Notes under the pieces: model-generated
Told to the model about the DNA's origin: nothing
What the model saw: only the letters and a program-made list of their open reading frames with translations
The model's database searches: none
Part shown: positions 26,789 to 36,138 of the stretch, piece after piece
How positions within the stretch are numbered: the stretch's first letter is position 1
How the letters are laid out: each line of letters opens with the position of its first letter
NCBI RefSeq assembly: GCF_900996235.1
Contig: NZ_CAAJGM010000166.1
Coordinates: forward strand, 46,925 to 110,924
Reading direction: 5' to 3'
Source of the DNA: Paraburkholderia sp. BCC1885
Lineage (GTDB): Bacteria > Pseudomonadota > Gammaproteobacteria > Burkholderiales > Burkholderiaceae
DNA length: 64,000 nt
Position numbers and translations under genes: made by a program

Positions 26789-27763
26789 TTACGGCAGCAG
26801 CACGGTCGAGCCGGTGGTGCGACGGCCTTCCAGGTCTTCGTGCGCCTTGCCGACGTCCTGCAATGGATAGCGCTGGTTGATGCTGCTCTTGACCTTGCCC
26901 GACACCAGCACGTCGAACAGTTCCGCCGACATCGCCTCGTAGTCGCCGCGCTTGCCGATATACGTAAACAGCGTCGGACGCGTAAAGAACAGCGAGCCGC
27001 GTCCGGCGAATTCGGAGGAATCGATCGGCGGCAACGGACCGGATGCATTGCCGAAGCTCACGAACAGCCCGAGCGGCGCGAGGCAGTCGAGCGAGGCGGT
27101 AAACGTGTCCTTGCCGATCGAGTCGTAGACTACCGGCACGCCCGCGCCATTGGTGATCTCGCGCACGCGCTTCGTGAAGTTCTCGCGGGTATAGACGATG
27201 GCATGGTCGCAGCCGTGCGCCCTGGCGATCTCTGCCTTCTCGTCCGAGCCGACCGTGCCGATCACCGTCGCGCCGAGCGCCTTGGCCCACTGGCACACCA
27301 GCAGGCCGACGCCGCCCGCCGCCGCCTGGATGAGGATGGTGTCGCCCGCCTTCACCGGATAGGTCCGGCGTAGCAGATACTGCGCGGTCAGGCCCTGCAG
27401 CATCACCGAGGCGCCCTGTTCGTAGCTCAACGCATCCGGCAGCCTGACGAGCTGCACGGCAGGCATTACGCGCTCCTGGGCGTAGGCGCCCGGCGGACGC
27501 GCCACGTACGCAACCCGGTCACCCGGCTTCAGATCCGTGACGCCGGCGCCCACCGCGGTGACCTCGCCCGCCGCTTCCATACCCAGACCGCCCGGCAGCG
27601 GCAGCGGATACAGCCCCGTGCGGAAATACACGTCGATGTAGTTCAGACCCACCGCATGCTGTTTGAGGCGGACTTCGCCGTCGCCCGGCTCGCCCACTTC
27701 GACATCGAGCCACTTCATCACTTCCGGGCCGCCTGCCTTATCGAAACGAATTGCCTTGACCAT
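26789..27763 (-). CDS. NADPH:quinone oxidoreductase (zinc-independent MDR family)
   Basis: 324 residues, the usual Qor length. The N-terminal GroES-like part has LNYIDVYFRTGLYPLPLPGGLGMEAAGEV; the Rossmann part has AAAGGVGLLVCQWAKALGATVIGTV; the C-terminus ends YPLQDVGKAHEDLEGRRTTGSTVL. It lacks the zinc-ligand cysteines of alcohol dehydrogenases. Of two adjacent ATGs I chose the second, because GGAG is then 5 nt away rather than 2. Confidence 0.93.
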   Translation of the reverse strand: MVKAIRFDKAGGPEVMKWLDVEVGEPGDGEVRLKQHAVGLNYIDVYFRTGLYPLPLPGGLGMEAAGEVTAVGAGVTDLKPGDRVAYVARPPGAYAQERVMPAVQLVRLPDALSYEQGASVMLQGLTAQYLLRRTYPVKAGDTILIQAAAGGVGLLVCQWAKALGATVIGTVGSDEKAEIARAHGCDHAIVYTRENFTKRVREITNGAGVPVVYDSIGKDTFTASLDCLAPLGLFVSFGNASGPLPPIDSSEFAGRGSLFFTRPTLFTYIGKRGDYEAMSAELFDVLVSGKVKSSINQRYPLQDVGKAHEDLEGRRTTGSTVLLP

Positions 27764-27798
27764 CATGTCTCCAAAGTAGTGTCCAGGTGGTTTGACCG

Positions 27799-28188
27799 TC
27801 AGACCTTTTGCGCGAGCCGCAGTCTCAGCACGTCGAGAATCATCCGCGCGGTCGAAATGTTGGTGGCGCACGGCACGTTGTGCACGTCGCACGCGCGCAC
27901 GAGGGCGTTGATGTCCGGTTCGTGCGGCTGCGGCGTCATCGGATCGCGCAGGAAGATCACCATATCCACGCGACCTTCAGCGAGTTGCGAGCCGATCTGC
28001 AAGTCGCCGCCGTGCGGGCCGGAAAGCATCCGCTCGACGTTCAGTCCGTGCGCGTCGGCGATCCGCGCACCGGTCGTGCCGGTGGCGACGATATCGCAGC
28101 GCCGCAGCGTGTCGACATACTCGCCCGCGAGTTCGACGATAGCCTCTTTTTTATGGTCGTGCGCGATCAGCGCGATGCGGGTAGTCAT
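27799..28188 (-). CDS. mgsA: Methylglyoxal synthase
   Basis: 129 residues. Converts dihydroxyacetone phosphate to methylglyoxal and phosphate, relieving sugar-phosphate stress. Motifs are LIAHDHKK at the N-terminus, ATGTTGARI, and the family signature [17 protein letters not shown] with the catalytic Asp, followed by [15 protein letters not shown]. It precedes the quinone oxidoreductase gene on the same strand; the 35 bp gap suggests cotranscription. Confidence 0.96.
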   Translation of the reverse strand: MTTRIALIAHDHKKEAIVELAGEYVDTLRRCDIVATGTTGARIADAHGLNVERMLSGPHGGDLQIGSQLAEGRVDMVIFLRDPMTPQPHEPDINALVRACDVHNVPCATNISTARMILDVLRLRLAQKV

Positions 28189-28269
28189 GACGTAAAGAAC
28201 TCCAGATACCGGTTGTGTTGTTGTGATGAGTTGCAGCGGTGCGGCGAGGTCCGCTCGAAAGGTGCCCGC

Positions 28270-29049
28270 TCAGAAGGTTCCCGGATAAGCGCCGCCGTCG
28301 AGCAGCCAGTTCTGCCCGGTGATATAGCCCGCATGCACGCTGCACAGAAACGCGCAGGCACGGCCGAATTCGTCGCGATTGCCGAAGCGGCCTGCCGGAA
28401 TCGTCGCCATGCGCTGCTTGCGCGCTTCGTCGACGGAGATGTTCTGTGCCTTCGCCTGGGCGTCGAAGGTGGTGGCGATGCGGTCGGTGTCGAACAGGCC
28501 CGGCAGCAGGTTGTTGATCGTCACGCCGTCGCGCGCCACCTTGCGCGCCACGCCCGCGACGAAGCCGGTCAGCCCGGAGCGCGCGCCGTTGGACAGGCCC
28601 AGTACGTCGATGGGCGCCTTTACCGAGGAACTCGTGATGTTGACAATGCGGCCAAAGCCGCGCGCGCTCATGGCGTCGATGGTGGCGCGGATCAGCTCGA
28701 TCGGCGTCAGCATATTGGCTTCGAGCGCGCGAATCCAGTCGTCGTGCGTGAACTTGCGGAAGTCGCCCGGCGGCGGACCGCCCGCGTTGTTGACGAGGAT
28801 ATCCGGCTGCGGACAGGCGGCCAGCGCCGCCGCACGGCCCTCGGGTGTGGTGATGTCGCAGGCCACGGTCTTCACCTCGACGCCGCTTTGCGCGCGGATG
28901 TGAGCGGCGGTGGCCTCGAGCGTCTCGGCCGTGCGGGCGACGATCACCAGATTCACGCCCTCGGCGGCGAGCGCTTCGGCGCAGCCGCGCCCGAGTCCCT
29001 TGCTCGCCGCGCAGACGAGCGCGGTGCGTCCTGCGATTCCCATGTCCAT
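28270..29049 (-). CDS. SDR-like protein lacking the canonical catalytic Tyr/Lys
   Basis: 259 residues in the SDR fold. The cofactor motif reads CAASKGLGRGCAEAL rather than TGxxxGIG, and the NNAGGPPPGDF region follows. Where classical SDRs have YxxxK, this protein has LGLSNGARSGL, so neither Tyr nor Lys is present. This fits the BKR-like SDR subgroup known to deviate from both motifs. AGGA lies 7 nt before the ATG at 29049. Probably not a classical dehydrogenase; substrate unknown. Confidence 0.85.
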   Translation of the reverse strand: MDMGIAGRTALVCAASKGLGRGCAEALAAEGVNLVIVARTAETLEATAAHIRAQSGVEVKTVACDITTPEGRAAALAACPQPDILVNNAGGPPPGDFRKFTHDDWIRALEANMLTPIELIRATIDAMSARGFGRIVNITSSSVKAPIDVLGLSNGARSGLTGFVAGVARKVARDGVTINNLLPGLFDTDRIATTFDAQAKAQNISVDEARKQRMATIPAGRFGNRDEFGRACAFLCSVHAGYITGQNWLLDGGAYPGTF

Positions 29050-29102
29050 GTTCTGATCCTTTTGCTGTGACGACGAAGGCCCGCCTGCGCGGCCGGTTTC
29101 CC

Positions 29103-29119
29103 CGATTCTAGAAGAATCG
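29103..29119. promoter_or_regulatory. Perfect inverted repeat upstream of the SDR-like gene
   Basis: CGATTCT-AGA-AGAATCG is a perfect 7 bp inverted repeat 53 bp before the SDR-like ATG, in the region diverging from upp. It could be an operator. No regulator gene is adjacent. Confidence 0.3.
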
Positions 29120-29267
29120 CTGCCCGACTGCCGCCGGATCCGCCACAATCTCCGGTATCTTCCGACGTTACTTTCGGTAAACTTGCAACCGTGGCGCGCC
29201 CGCCGGCCGGTTCTTCCGGCCGGCCCGGCCGCCAGCCGATTCCTCTTGCCGCGCTTGCGCTCTTGCC

Positions 29268-29918
29268 ATGACCCAGGACAGCCGTTTCCCGAATCTTTTC
29301 ATCCTCGATCACCCGCTGATCCAGCACAAGCTCTCGCACATGCGCGACCGCGATACCTCGACCCGCACGTTCCGCGAACTGCTGCGCGAGATCACGCTGC
29401 TGATGGGCTACGAGATCACCCGCAATCTGCCGATGACCACGCGCCGCGTCACTACCCCGCTCGTCGAAGTGGACGCGCCGGTGATCGCCGGCAAGAAACT
29501 GGCGATCGTGCCGGTGCTGCGGGCGGGCGTCGGCATGTCGGACGGCCTGCTGGAGCTGATTCCGTCGGCGCGCGTCGGCCATATCGGCGTGTACCGCGCG
29601 GACGATCACCGGCCGGTAGAATATCTGGTGCGGCTGCCGGACCTGGAGGACCGCATCTTCATCCTGTGCGACCCGATGGTGGCAACCGGCTACTCGGCTG
29701 TGCACGCGGTAGATGTGCTCAAGCGCCGCGGCGTACCGGGCGAAAACATCATGTTCCTCGCGCTGGTGGCGGCGCCGGAAGGCGTCCAGGTATTCCAGGA
29801 CTCGCACGCGGACGTGAAACTGTTTGTGGCTTCGCTCGATTCGCATCTGAACGAGCATGCCTATATCGTGCCCGGCCTCGGCGACGCCGGCGACCGGCTG
29901 TTTGGGACGAAGAACTGA
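29268..29918 (+). CDS. upp: Uracil phosphoribosyltransferase
   Basis: 216 residues. Pyrimidine salvage: uracil plus PRPP to UMP. The N-terminus has [48 protein letters not shown] follows; the PRPP-binding loop is [14 protein letters not shown]; and the C-terminus [17 protein letters not shown] binds uracil. Single gene, divergent from the SDR-like gene. Confidence 0.97.
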   Translation: MTQDSRFPNLFILDHPLIQHKLSHMRDRDTSTRTFRELLREITLLMGYEITRNLPMTTRRVTTPLVEVDAPVIAGKKLAIVPVLRAGVGMSDGLLELIPSARVGHIGVYRADDHRPVEYLVRLPDLEDRIFILCDPMVATGYSAVHAVDVLKRRGVPGENIMFLALVAAPEGVQVFQDSHADVKLFVASLDSHLNEHAYIVPGLGDAGDRLFGTKN

Positions 29919-30343
29919 GGATGGGGGCGGGCGGGGTGGCGCCGTAAAACGACAAAAACGTCCCCCGGGCGTCGACAGAAGCGCTGTTTCCCCCGCTCGC
30001 CCCACTGCCGCGGCCCCGCGGCATGATAAAATTCGCATCCGCTCATCGAGCGGCCCAACTTGCACAATCGCCCGGCGCATCGCGCCTTTACGGGGTCCGC
30101 GCAAGCCGGCAGCGCGCTTTACCTTCAGGCGCGTGCGGCGCGCAGCACCCCGCCTCAACCGCGCGGCAGGCGGTCAGCGGCCCCCAGGGCCGTCCAGACG
30201 GCTGGTCCGGTCCCGATTGCCGGGCTCATGAAACGCAAGCTGGGACCGGTCTGACATCGAGGCGCACCTTCGCAAAGCGCCCGACATCGCAACGACAATT
30301 GCACTATGCGTGCGCCCCGCTGGCGCGCGCGATGGAGAAAGGT
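29919..30343. other. Intergenic region upp-yebC
   Basis: 425 bp with no supported gene. A GC-rich short hairpin, CCGCGGCCCCGCGG, at about 30008-30021 is followed by ATGATAAAATTC, which contains a -10-like element. Reading frames here have no recognisable similarity. The yebC start at 30344 is preceded by GAGAAAGGT. Confidence 0.5.
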
Positions 30344-31072
30344 ATGGCGGGTCATTCGAAATGGGCCAACATCAAGCATAAGAAAGCAGCGGCCGATGCC
30401 AAGCGCGGCAAGGTCTGGACGCGGCTCATCAAGGAAATTCAGGTGGCCGCCCGCATGGGTGGAGGCGATATCGACTCGAATCCGCGTCTGCGGCTCGCCG
30501 TCGAAAAGGCGTATGACGCCAACATGCCGAAGGACAACGTCAACCGCGCGATTCAGCGTGGCGTCGGCGGCGTCGATGGCGCAAGCTACGAGGAAATCCG
30601 CTACGAAGGCTACGGCATCGGCGGCGCGGCGGTGATCGTCGACACCATGACGGACAACCGCACCCGTACCGTCGCCGAAGTGCGCCACGCGTTTTCGAAG
30701 AACGGCGGCAACATGGGCACGGACGGTTCGGTGTCGTTCATGTTCGATCACATCGGCCAGTTCCTGTTCGCGCCCGGCACGGCGGAAGACAAACTGATGG
30801 AAGCGGCCCTCGAAGCCGGCGCCGACGACGTGGTGACGAACGAGGACGGCAGTATCGAAGTGCTCTGCCCGCCGAACGATTTCCCGAAGGTGAAGACCGC
30901 GCTGGAAGCCGCCGGCTTCAAGGCGGAACTGGCTGAGGTGACGATGAAACCCCAGACGGAAGTGGAATTCACCGGCGACGACGCGGTGAAGATGCAAAAG
31001 CTGCTCGACGCGCTCGAAAATCTGGACGACGTGCAGGAAGTCTACACAAACGCTGCGATCGCCGACGAATAA
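30344..31072 (+). CDS. YebC/PmpR family regulatory protein
   Basis: 242 residues, starting [22 protein letters not shown], the family hallmark. Three domains follow; [13 protein letters not shown] and [26 protein letters not shown] are conserved. Members act as transcriptional regulators, and some promote translation of proline-rich stretches. The frame continues upstream, but only this ATG gives the family N-terminus. First gene of a housekeeping stretch ending with rng. Confidence 0.95.
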   Translation: MAGHSKWANIKHKKAAADAKRGKVWTRLIKEIQVAARMGGGDIDSNPRLRLAVEKAYDANMPKDNVNRAIQRGVGGVDGASYEEIRYEGYGIGGAAVIVDTMTDNRTRTVAEVRHAFSKNGGNMGTDGSVSFMFDHIGQFLFAPGTAEDKLMEAALEAGADDVVTNEDGSIEVLCPPNDFPKVKTALEAAGFKAELAEVTMKPQTEVEFTGDDAVKMQKLLDALENLDDVQEVYTNAAIADE

Positions 31073-31123
31073 GTCCCTCGGGCGCGCCACGCGCGGCGCC
31101 CACGGGTGGTTCGCGGCGCACGG

Positions 31124-31150
31124 CACAGCCTGAACGTGCTGTCGGCTGTG
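31124..31150 (+). terminator. Possible terminator after yebC
   Basis: CACAGCC (31124-31130) and GGCTGTG (31144-31150) form a 7 bp stem with a 13 nt loop, followed by TGGTGTTTTG. Weak: loop large and U-run interrupted. Confidence 0.35.
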
Positions 31151-31166
31151 TGGTGTTTTGCCATCG

Positions 31167-31192
31167 CTTTTTGCAAACCCTTTTTGCAAACC
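31167..31192. repeat. Perfect tandem 13-mer
   Basis: CTTTTTGCAAACC occurs twice back to back (31167-31179 and 31180-31192) in the yebC-purD gap. It may be a replication-slippage duplication or paired regulator sites. Confidence 0.7.
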
Positions 31193-31322
31193 AGGCGCCC
31201 GGCTACCGTTTTTCATAGCCGGCACGCCAGGTTAGCCGTTCGCCCAGGGCGAACCTTGCGGATATCCACGGCTCGCGCCAAAACGCTGGCCGTTCATGGT
31301 TTTTAAGTCTTCGGGGAATCAC

Positions 31323-32597
31323 ATGAAGTTACTCGTCGTCGGTTCCGGCGGTCGCGAACACGCGCTCGCATGGAAGCTCGCGCAATCGCCGCGGGTCCAG
31401 CTCGTCTACGTGGCGCCTGGCAATGGCGGGACCGCTCAGGACGAGCGTCTGCGCAACGTCGACATTACCGAGCCGGCCGCGCTCGCCGATTTCGTCGAGC
31501 AGGAGCAGATCGCCTTCACGCTGGTCGGGCCGGAAGGGCCGCTCGCCGCGGGCATCGTCAATCTGTTCCGTTCGCGTGGTCTGAAGATTTTCGGGCCCAC
31601 GAAAGAAGCCGCGCAGCTCGAAAGCTCGAAAGACTTCGCCAAGGCGTTCATGAAGCGCCACGCGATCCCGACCGCCGAGTACGAAACCTTCTCCGAGGTC
31701 GCCGCCGCCCACGCCTACCTCGACGCCAAAGGCGCACCGATCGTGATCAAGGCCGACGGCCTCGCCGCCGGCAAGGGCGTGGTGGTCGCGCAGACGCTCG
31801 AAGAAGCCCACGCCGCGGTCGACATGATGCTGTCGGACAACAAGCTGGGCGATGCCGGCGCACGCGTCGTGATCGAGGAATTCCTCGCCGGCGAAGAGGC
31901 CAGCTTCATCGTCATGGTGGACGGCAAGCATGTACTGCCGCTCGCCTCCAGCCAGGATCACAAGCGTCTGCTCGACGCCGATCAGGGCCCGAACACCGGC
32001 GGCATGGGCGCCTATTCGCCCGCACCGATCATAACGCCGCAACTGCACGCCCGCGTGATGCGCGAAATCATCCTGCCTACCGTGCAGGGCATGGAGAAGG
32101 AAGGCATTCGCTTCACCGGCTTCCTGTACGCCGGCCTGATGATCGACGCGCAAGGCAACCCGAAAACGCTGGAATTCAACTGCCGCATGGGCGACCCGGA
32201 AACGCAGCCGATCATGGCGCGTCTGAAAGGCGACTACTCGAAGGTGGTGGAACAGGCGATTGCCGGCACGCTCGACACGGTCGAGCTGGAATGGGATCGC
32301 CGCACCGCGCTTGGCGTGGTGCTGGCCGCGCACAATTATCCGGACAACCCGCGCAAGGGCGACCGGATCAGCGACATCCCGGCCGAGACCGACGACTCCG
32401 TGACCTTCCATGCCGGCACCACGCTGAAGGAGGGCAAGCTGACCACGTCGGGTGGCCGCGTGCTGTGCGTGGTAGGGTTGGCGGACTCGGTACGCAGCGC
32501 GCAATCGGTGGCGTATGAGACCATCAACCAGATCTCGTTCGACGGCATGCAGTATCGCCATGACATCGGTTATCGCGCGCTGAGCCGCAAACACTGA
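31323..32597 (+). CDS. purD: Phosphoribosylamine-glycine ligase (GARS)
   Basis: 424 residues, an ATP-grasp enzyme of purine synthesis. MKLLVVGSGGREHALAWKL opens the N domain; IVIKADGLAAGKGVVVA is the ATP-grasp loop; the QDHKRLLDADQGPNTGGMGAYSP signature and EFNCRMGDPETQPI follow. The ATG at 31323 was chosen by the family start; the frame is open 9 codons further upstream. It precedes hemF by 63 bp. Confidence 0.97.
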   Translation: MKLLVVGSGGREHALAWKLAQSPRVQLVYVAPGNGGTAQDERLRNVDITEPAALADFVEQEQIAFTLVGPEGPLAAGIVNLFRSRGLKIFGPTKEAAQLESSKDFAKAFMKRHAIPTAEYETFSEVAAAHAYLDAKGAPIVIKADGLAAGKGVVVAQTLEEAHAAVDMMLSDNKLGDAGARVVIEEFLAGEEASFIVMVDGKHVLPLASSQDHKRLLDADQGPNTGGMGAYSPAPIITPQLHARVMREIILPTVQGMEKEGIRFTGFLYAGLMIDAQGNPKTLEFNCRMGDPETQPIMARLKGDYSKVVEQAIAGTLDTVELEWDRRTALGVVLAAHNYPDNPRKGDRISDIPAETDDSVTFHAGTTLKEGKLTTSGGRVLCVVGLADSVRSAQSVAYETINQISFDGMQYRHDIGYRALSRKH

Positions 32598-32660
32598 TCC
32601 GTTCGAGACGCATCCCTGAACCCGCGGCGCGTCCGGCGCGCCGCCCTTACCGCAGCATTC

Positions 32661-33584
32661 ATGACCGATCCGAACTACGACGTACAGGCTGTACGTAGCT
32701 GGCTGCAAGGCCTGCAGACGCACATCGCCGACACGCTCGGCGGGTTCGACGGCACCCCGTTCGCCACCGACGCCTGGCAACGCGCTCCCGGCGAAAAGCT
32801 GCGCGGCGGCGGCACGACGCGGATCCTGGAAGGCGGGCAGTTTTTCGAGCGCGCGGGCATCGGCTTTTCGGACGTCGCCGGGGACGCGCTGCCGGGCTCG
32901 GCCAGCGCCGCGCGCCCGCAACTGGCCGGACGCGGCTTCGAGGCAATGGGCGTGTCGCTCGTGCTGCACCCGCACAATCCGTATTGCCCCACGGTGCATA
33001 TGAACGTGCGCCTGCTGATCGCCACCAAGGCCGGCGAAGCGCCGGTATTCTGGTTCGGCGGCGGCATGGATCTGACGCCGTACTACGGCTTCGAGGAAGA
33101 CGCGCAGCATTTCCACCGCGTCTGCCGCGACGCGCTTACGCCTTACGGCGCGGACCTGTACCCGCGCTTCAAGCGCTGGTGCGACGAGTATTTCTTCCTC
33201 AAACACCGCAACGAGGCGCGCGGCGTCGGCGGGATATTCTTCGACGATTTCTCGGAGCCGGGCTTCGAGCAGTCGTTCGCGATGCTCCGGAGTGTCGGTG
33301 ACGCTTTCCTCAAAGCGTACTTGCCGATCATCGAAAAACGCCGCAATCTGCCATACGGCGAAGCCGAACGCGATTTCCAGGCGTACCGGCGCGGCCGCTA
33401 CGTCGAATTCAACCTGGTCTTCGACCGTGGCACACTGTTTGGACTGCAAAGCGGCGGACGCACCGAGTCGATTCTGATGTCGATGCCGCCTGTGGTGAAC
33501 TGGCGCTATAACTGGCAGCCGGAACCCGGCACGCCGGAAGCACGCCTTTACAGCGACTTCCTCGTGCCGCGCGAGTGGGCTTGA
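32661..33584 (+). CDS. hemF: Oxygen-dependent coproporphyrinogen III oxidase
   Basis: 307 residues. Decarboxylates coproporphyrinogen III to protoporphyrinogen IX with O2. Conserved features include [23 protein letters not shown] sequence near residue 50, [28 protein letters not shown], and [34 protein letters not shown] near the C-terminus, each given here by its ends. The nadD start overlaps its 3' end. Confidence 0.97.
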   Translation: MTDPNYDVQAVRSWLQGLQTHIADTLGGFDGTPFATDAWQRAPGEKLRGGGTTRILEGGQFFERAGIGFSDVAGDALPGSASAARPQLAGRGFEAMGVSLVLHPHNPYCPTVHMNVRLLIATKAGEAPVFWFGGGMDLTPYYGFEEDAQHFHRVCRDALTPYGADLYPRFKRWCDEYFFLKHRNEARGVGGIFFDDFSEPGFEQSFAMLRSVGDAFLKAYLPIIEKRRNLPYGEAERDFQAYRRGRYVEFNLVFDRGTLFGLQSGGRTESILMSMPPVVNWRYNWQPEPGTPEARLYSDFLVPREWA

Positions 33585-34357
33585 CGGGTTTGGCCGCCAG
33601 CCAGCCCGCGGGACCAGAGCGCGCCGTCACGACAAAGGATTCTCACCTGAAGCCGAACCACGCTCACCCCGCTGCCCTGCCCCGCCGCATTGGCCTGCTT
33701 GGCGGCACTTTCGATCCGATTCACGACGGCCATCTCGCGCTCGCGCGCCGGTTCGCCGAGGTGCTGCGACTGACCGAACTGGTGTTGCTGCCAGCCGGCC
33801 AGCCCTGGCAAAAGCCGGACGTTTCACCCGCTGCCGACCGCCTCGCCATGACCCGCGCCGCTGCCGGCGAGCTGGCGCTGCCGGGCGTCAAGGTGAGCGT
33901 CGCCACCGACGAGATCGAACACGACGGCCCGACGTACACCGTCGAAACGCTGCAACGCTGGCGCGAGAAGGTGGGAGCGCAAGCCTCGCTGGCGCTGCTG
34001 ATCGGCGCCGACCAGCTGGTGCGGCTCGACACCTGGCGCGACTGGCGGCGCCTGTTCGAGTTCGCGCATATCTGCGCGTCGACGCGGCCCGGTTTCGATC
34101 TCGCCACGATCGCACCGGACGTCGCCGTGGAGATCGCCGCGCGCACCGCGAATGCGGACGTATTGCAAGCAACACCCTGTGGTCATCTGCTGATCGATAC
34201 CACGCTGGCCTTCGACGTTTCGGCCACCGATATCCGCGCGAATCTGCGCGAACGTCTTGTCCAGCATGCCGGCGGCCAGCAACAGAACGAGGCCGCGAGC
34301 CATGTCCCCACCGCGGTGTGGGACTATATTCTTCAACATCATCTGTACCACCGGTAA
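33575..34357 (+). CDS. nadD: Nicotinate-nucleotide adenylyltransferase
   Basis: 260 residues by the longest start. NAD synthesis: NaMN plus ATP to NaAD. The nucleotidyltransferase motif [18 protein letters not shown] begins only at about residue 39, and [14 protein letters not shown] and [14 protein letters not shown] sequence ([12 protein letters not shown]) follow. The upstream 38 residues lack similarity; a CTG at 33647 with AAAGGA 7 nt before it is a possible real start. Inside the purD-to-rng operon. Confidence 0.93.
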   Translation: MGLTGLAASQPAGPERAVTTKDSHLKPNHAHPAALPRRIGLLGGTFDPIHDGHLALARRFAEVLRLTELVLLPAGQPWQKPDVSPAADRLAMTRAAAGELALPGVKVSVATDEIEHDGPTYTVETLQRWREKVGAQASLALLIGADQLVRLDTWRDWRRLFEFAHICASTRPGFDLATIAPDVAVEIAARTANADVLQATPCGHLLIDTTLAFDVSATDIRANLRERLVQHAGGQQQNEAASHVPTAVWDYILQHHLYHR

Positions 34358-34361
34358 CCCT

Positions 34362-34814
34362 ATGGATATTCGCAAACTGCAACGCGCGATCGTCGACGCC
34401 CTCGAAGACGTGAAAGCGCAAGACATCAAGGTGTTCAACACCAGCCATCTGACCGGTCTGTTCGACCGCGTGATCGTCGCCTCCGGCACCTCCAACCGTC
34501 AGACCAAGGCGCTTGCTTCGAGCGTGCGCGAGAAGGTCAAGGAGAACGGCGGCGAAGTGATCAGCACCGAAGGCGAAGACGTCGGCGAATGGGTGCTGGT
34601 CGATTGCGGCGACGCGGTGGTTCACATCCTGCAACCGGCGCTGCGCCAGTACTACAACCTCGAAGAAATCTGGGGCGACAAGCCGGTGCGCATCAAGCTG
34701 ACGAGTTCGAGCCCGTTCGGCGGCGCCAGCGCCAGCGAGCCGCTCGACGAAGACGAAGAGGACGACGAACCGACCGCCAAACCGGCCCGCAAAACGCCGG
34801 CGCGTCGTCGTTAA
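34362..34814 (+). CDS. rsfS: Ribosome silencing factor RsfS
   Basis: 150 residues. RsfS binds ribosomal protein L14 (uL14) and blocks subunit joining when nutrients are low. The RsfS/Iojap domain spans about residues 1-110: MDIRKLQRAIVDALEDVKAQDI, VASGTSNRQTKALASSV, EGEDVGEWVLVDCGDAVVHI. The C-terminal 35 residues are acidic then basic (DEDEEDDEP...RKTPARRR). Follows nadD by 4 bp. Confidence 0.95.
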   Translation: MDIRKLQRAIVDALEDVKAQDIKVFNTSHLTGLFDRVIVASGTSNRQTKALASSVREKVKENGGEVISTEGEDVGEWVLVDCGDAVVHILQPALRQYYNLEEIWGDKPVRIKLTSSSPFGGASASEPLDEDEEDDEPTAKPARKTPARRR

Positions 34815-34877
34815 GCGCAACGGCGGCGGCCCGTCAGCCGCGTTGCCGCCAGGCCCACGTCCCAGATTGCATCCGCG

Positions 34878-35348
34878 ATGAAACTGCACATCCTCGCCGT
34901 CGGCCACAAGATGCCCGACTGGATCGCCACCGGCTTCGACGAATACGCGAAACGCATGCCGCCCGAGCTGCGTATCGAGTTGCGCGAAATCAAGCCGGAG
35001 CAGCGTTCGTCGGGGCGTCCCGCGGAGAGTGTGATGGCCGCGGAGCGCGTGCGGATCGAAGCCGCGTTGCCGAAGAACGCGCGCATCGTCGCGCTCGACG
35101 AACGCGGCAAGGACTGGACCACCATGCAGCTCGCCGCCGCCCTGCCCGGCTGGCAACAGGACGGACGCGACCTCGCGTTCCTGATCGGCGGCGCGGACGG
35201 GCTCGATCCCGATCTCAAGGCGCGCGCCGACCTGCTGCTGCGCGTCTCCAGCCTGACGCTGCCGCACGCCATGGTGCGCGTGCTGCTCGCCGAACAGCTT
35301 TACCGCGCCTGGACCATCACGCAAAATCACCCCTATCATCGCGTGTGA
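34878..35348 (+). CDS. rlmH: 23S rRNA pseudouridine(1915) N3-methyltransferase
   Basis: 156 residues, the usual length of this SPOUT methyltransferase. [15 protein letters not shown] opens the protein; [18 protein letters not shown] is the SAM knot region; [28 protein letters not shown] closes it. Follows rsfS, as is common in bacteria. Confidence 0.96.
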   Translation: MKLHILAVGHKMPDWIATGFDEYAKRMPPELRIELREIKPEQRSSGRPAESVMAAERVRIEAALPKNARIVALDERGKDWTTMQLAAALPGWQQDGRDLAFLIGGADGLDPDLKARADLLLRVSSLTLPHAMVRVLLAEQLYRAWTITQNHPYHRV

Positions 35349-35499
35349 CCGCGTGTGACCGCGCGCGGGCGCCACGCGCCTGAGCCGGACCTTTGCCAAT
35401 CCGCCTTTGACGTGCTTTTGCTGTGTGCCGTGGATGTCTGTTTTCGGCGCACGTCTTGCGCACGCCTTTTTCACGCACCACGCTTCGCCGAGACCCGTT

Positions 35500-36129
35500 A
35501 TGGCCACAGCCCCCGCCGCATTGCATCCGTTCGTCTACCTCGCCTCCCAAAGTCCGCGCCGCCAGGAACTGTTGCAACAGCTTGGCGTGCGCTATGAACT
35601 GTTGCTGCCGCGTCCGGATGAAGATGCCGAAGCATTGGAGGCCGAGTTACCCGGCGAGCGCGCGCATGCTTACGTCGTGCGCGTCTGCGAGGCGAAGGCC
35701 AGGGCGGCGCGCGCGCGGCTCGTGGCCGGCGGCCACACCGAGGCGCCGATTCTGGTGGCGGATACCACGGTTACGATCGATGACGCGATTCTCGGCAAAC
35801 CCGTGGATGCTGACGACGCCGTGACGATGCTCTCGCGTCTCGCGGGACGCGAACACGAGGTGCTGACCGCGCTCGCCGTCGTCGCTGCGGATGGCGCGCT
35901 GCTGCCCGCTGCCTTGTCGGTCTCGCGCGTGCGGTTTGCTGCAGTCCAGGCGGACGCGCTGCGCCGTTACGTGGCAAGCGGCGAGCCGTTCGGCAAGGCG
36001 GGCGCCTATGGCGTGCAGGGGCGCGCCGCGGAGTTCATCGAGCGTATCGAGGGGTCCTATTCAGGTATCATGGGTTTGCCTCTTTTTGAAACCGCTGCGC
36101 TCCTGCGTGCAGCGCGCATCGACTTCTAG
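35500..36129 (+). CDS. Maf-family nucleoside triphosphate pyrophosphatase
   Basis: 209 residues. [25 protein letters not shown] is the Maf signature, followed by [16 protein letters not shown] with the acidic catalytic residue and [31 protein letters not shown]. Maf proteins hydrolyse non-canonical or specific NTPs. The ATG at 35500 gives the standard N-terminus; an earlier ATG lies in unrelated sequence. Just upstream of rng. Confidence 0.94.
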   Translation: MATAPAALHPFVYLASQSPRRQELLQQLGVRYELLLPRPDEDAEALEAELPGERAHAYVVRVCEAKARAARARLVAGGHTEAPILVADTTVTIDDAILGKPVDADDAVTMLSRLAGREHEVLTALAVVAADGALLPAALSVSRVRFAAVQADALRRYVASGEPFGKAGAYGVQGRAAEFIERIEGSYSGIMGLPLFETAALLRAARIDF

Positions 36130-36138
36130 AACAAGACC

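Noticed and set aside
31329..33449. 706-codon open frame opposite purD and hemF
   Set aside because: Spans two conserved genes on the other strand; composition is typical of GC-driven shadow frames.
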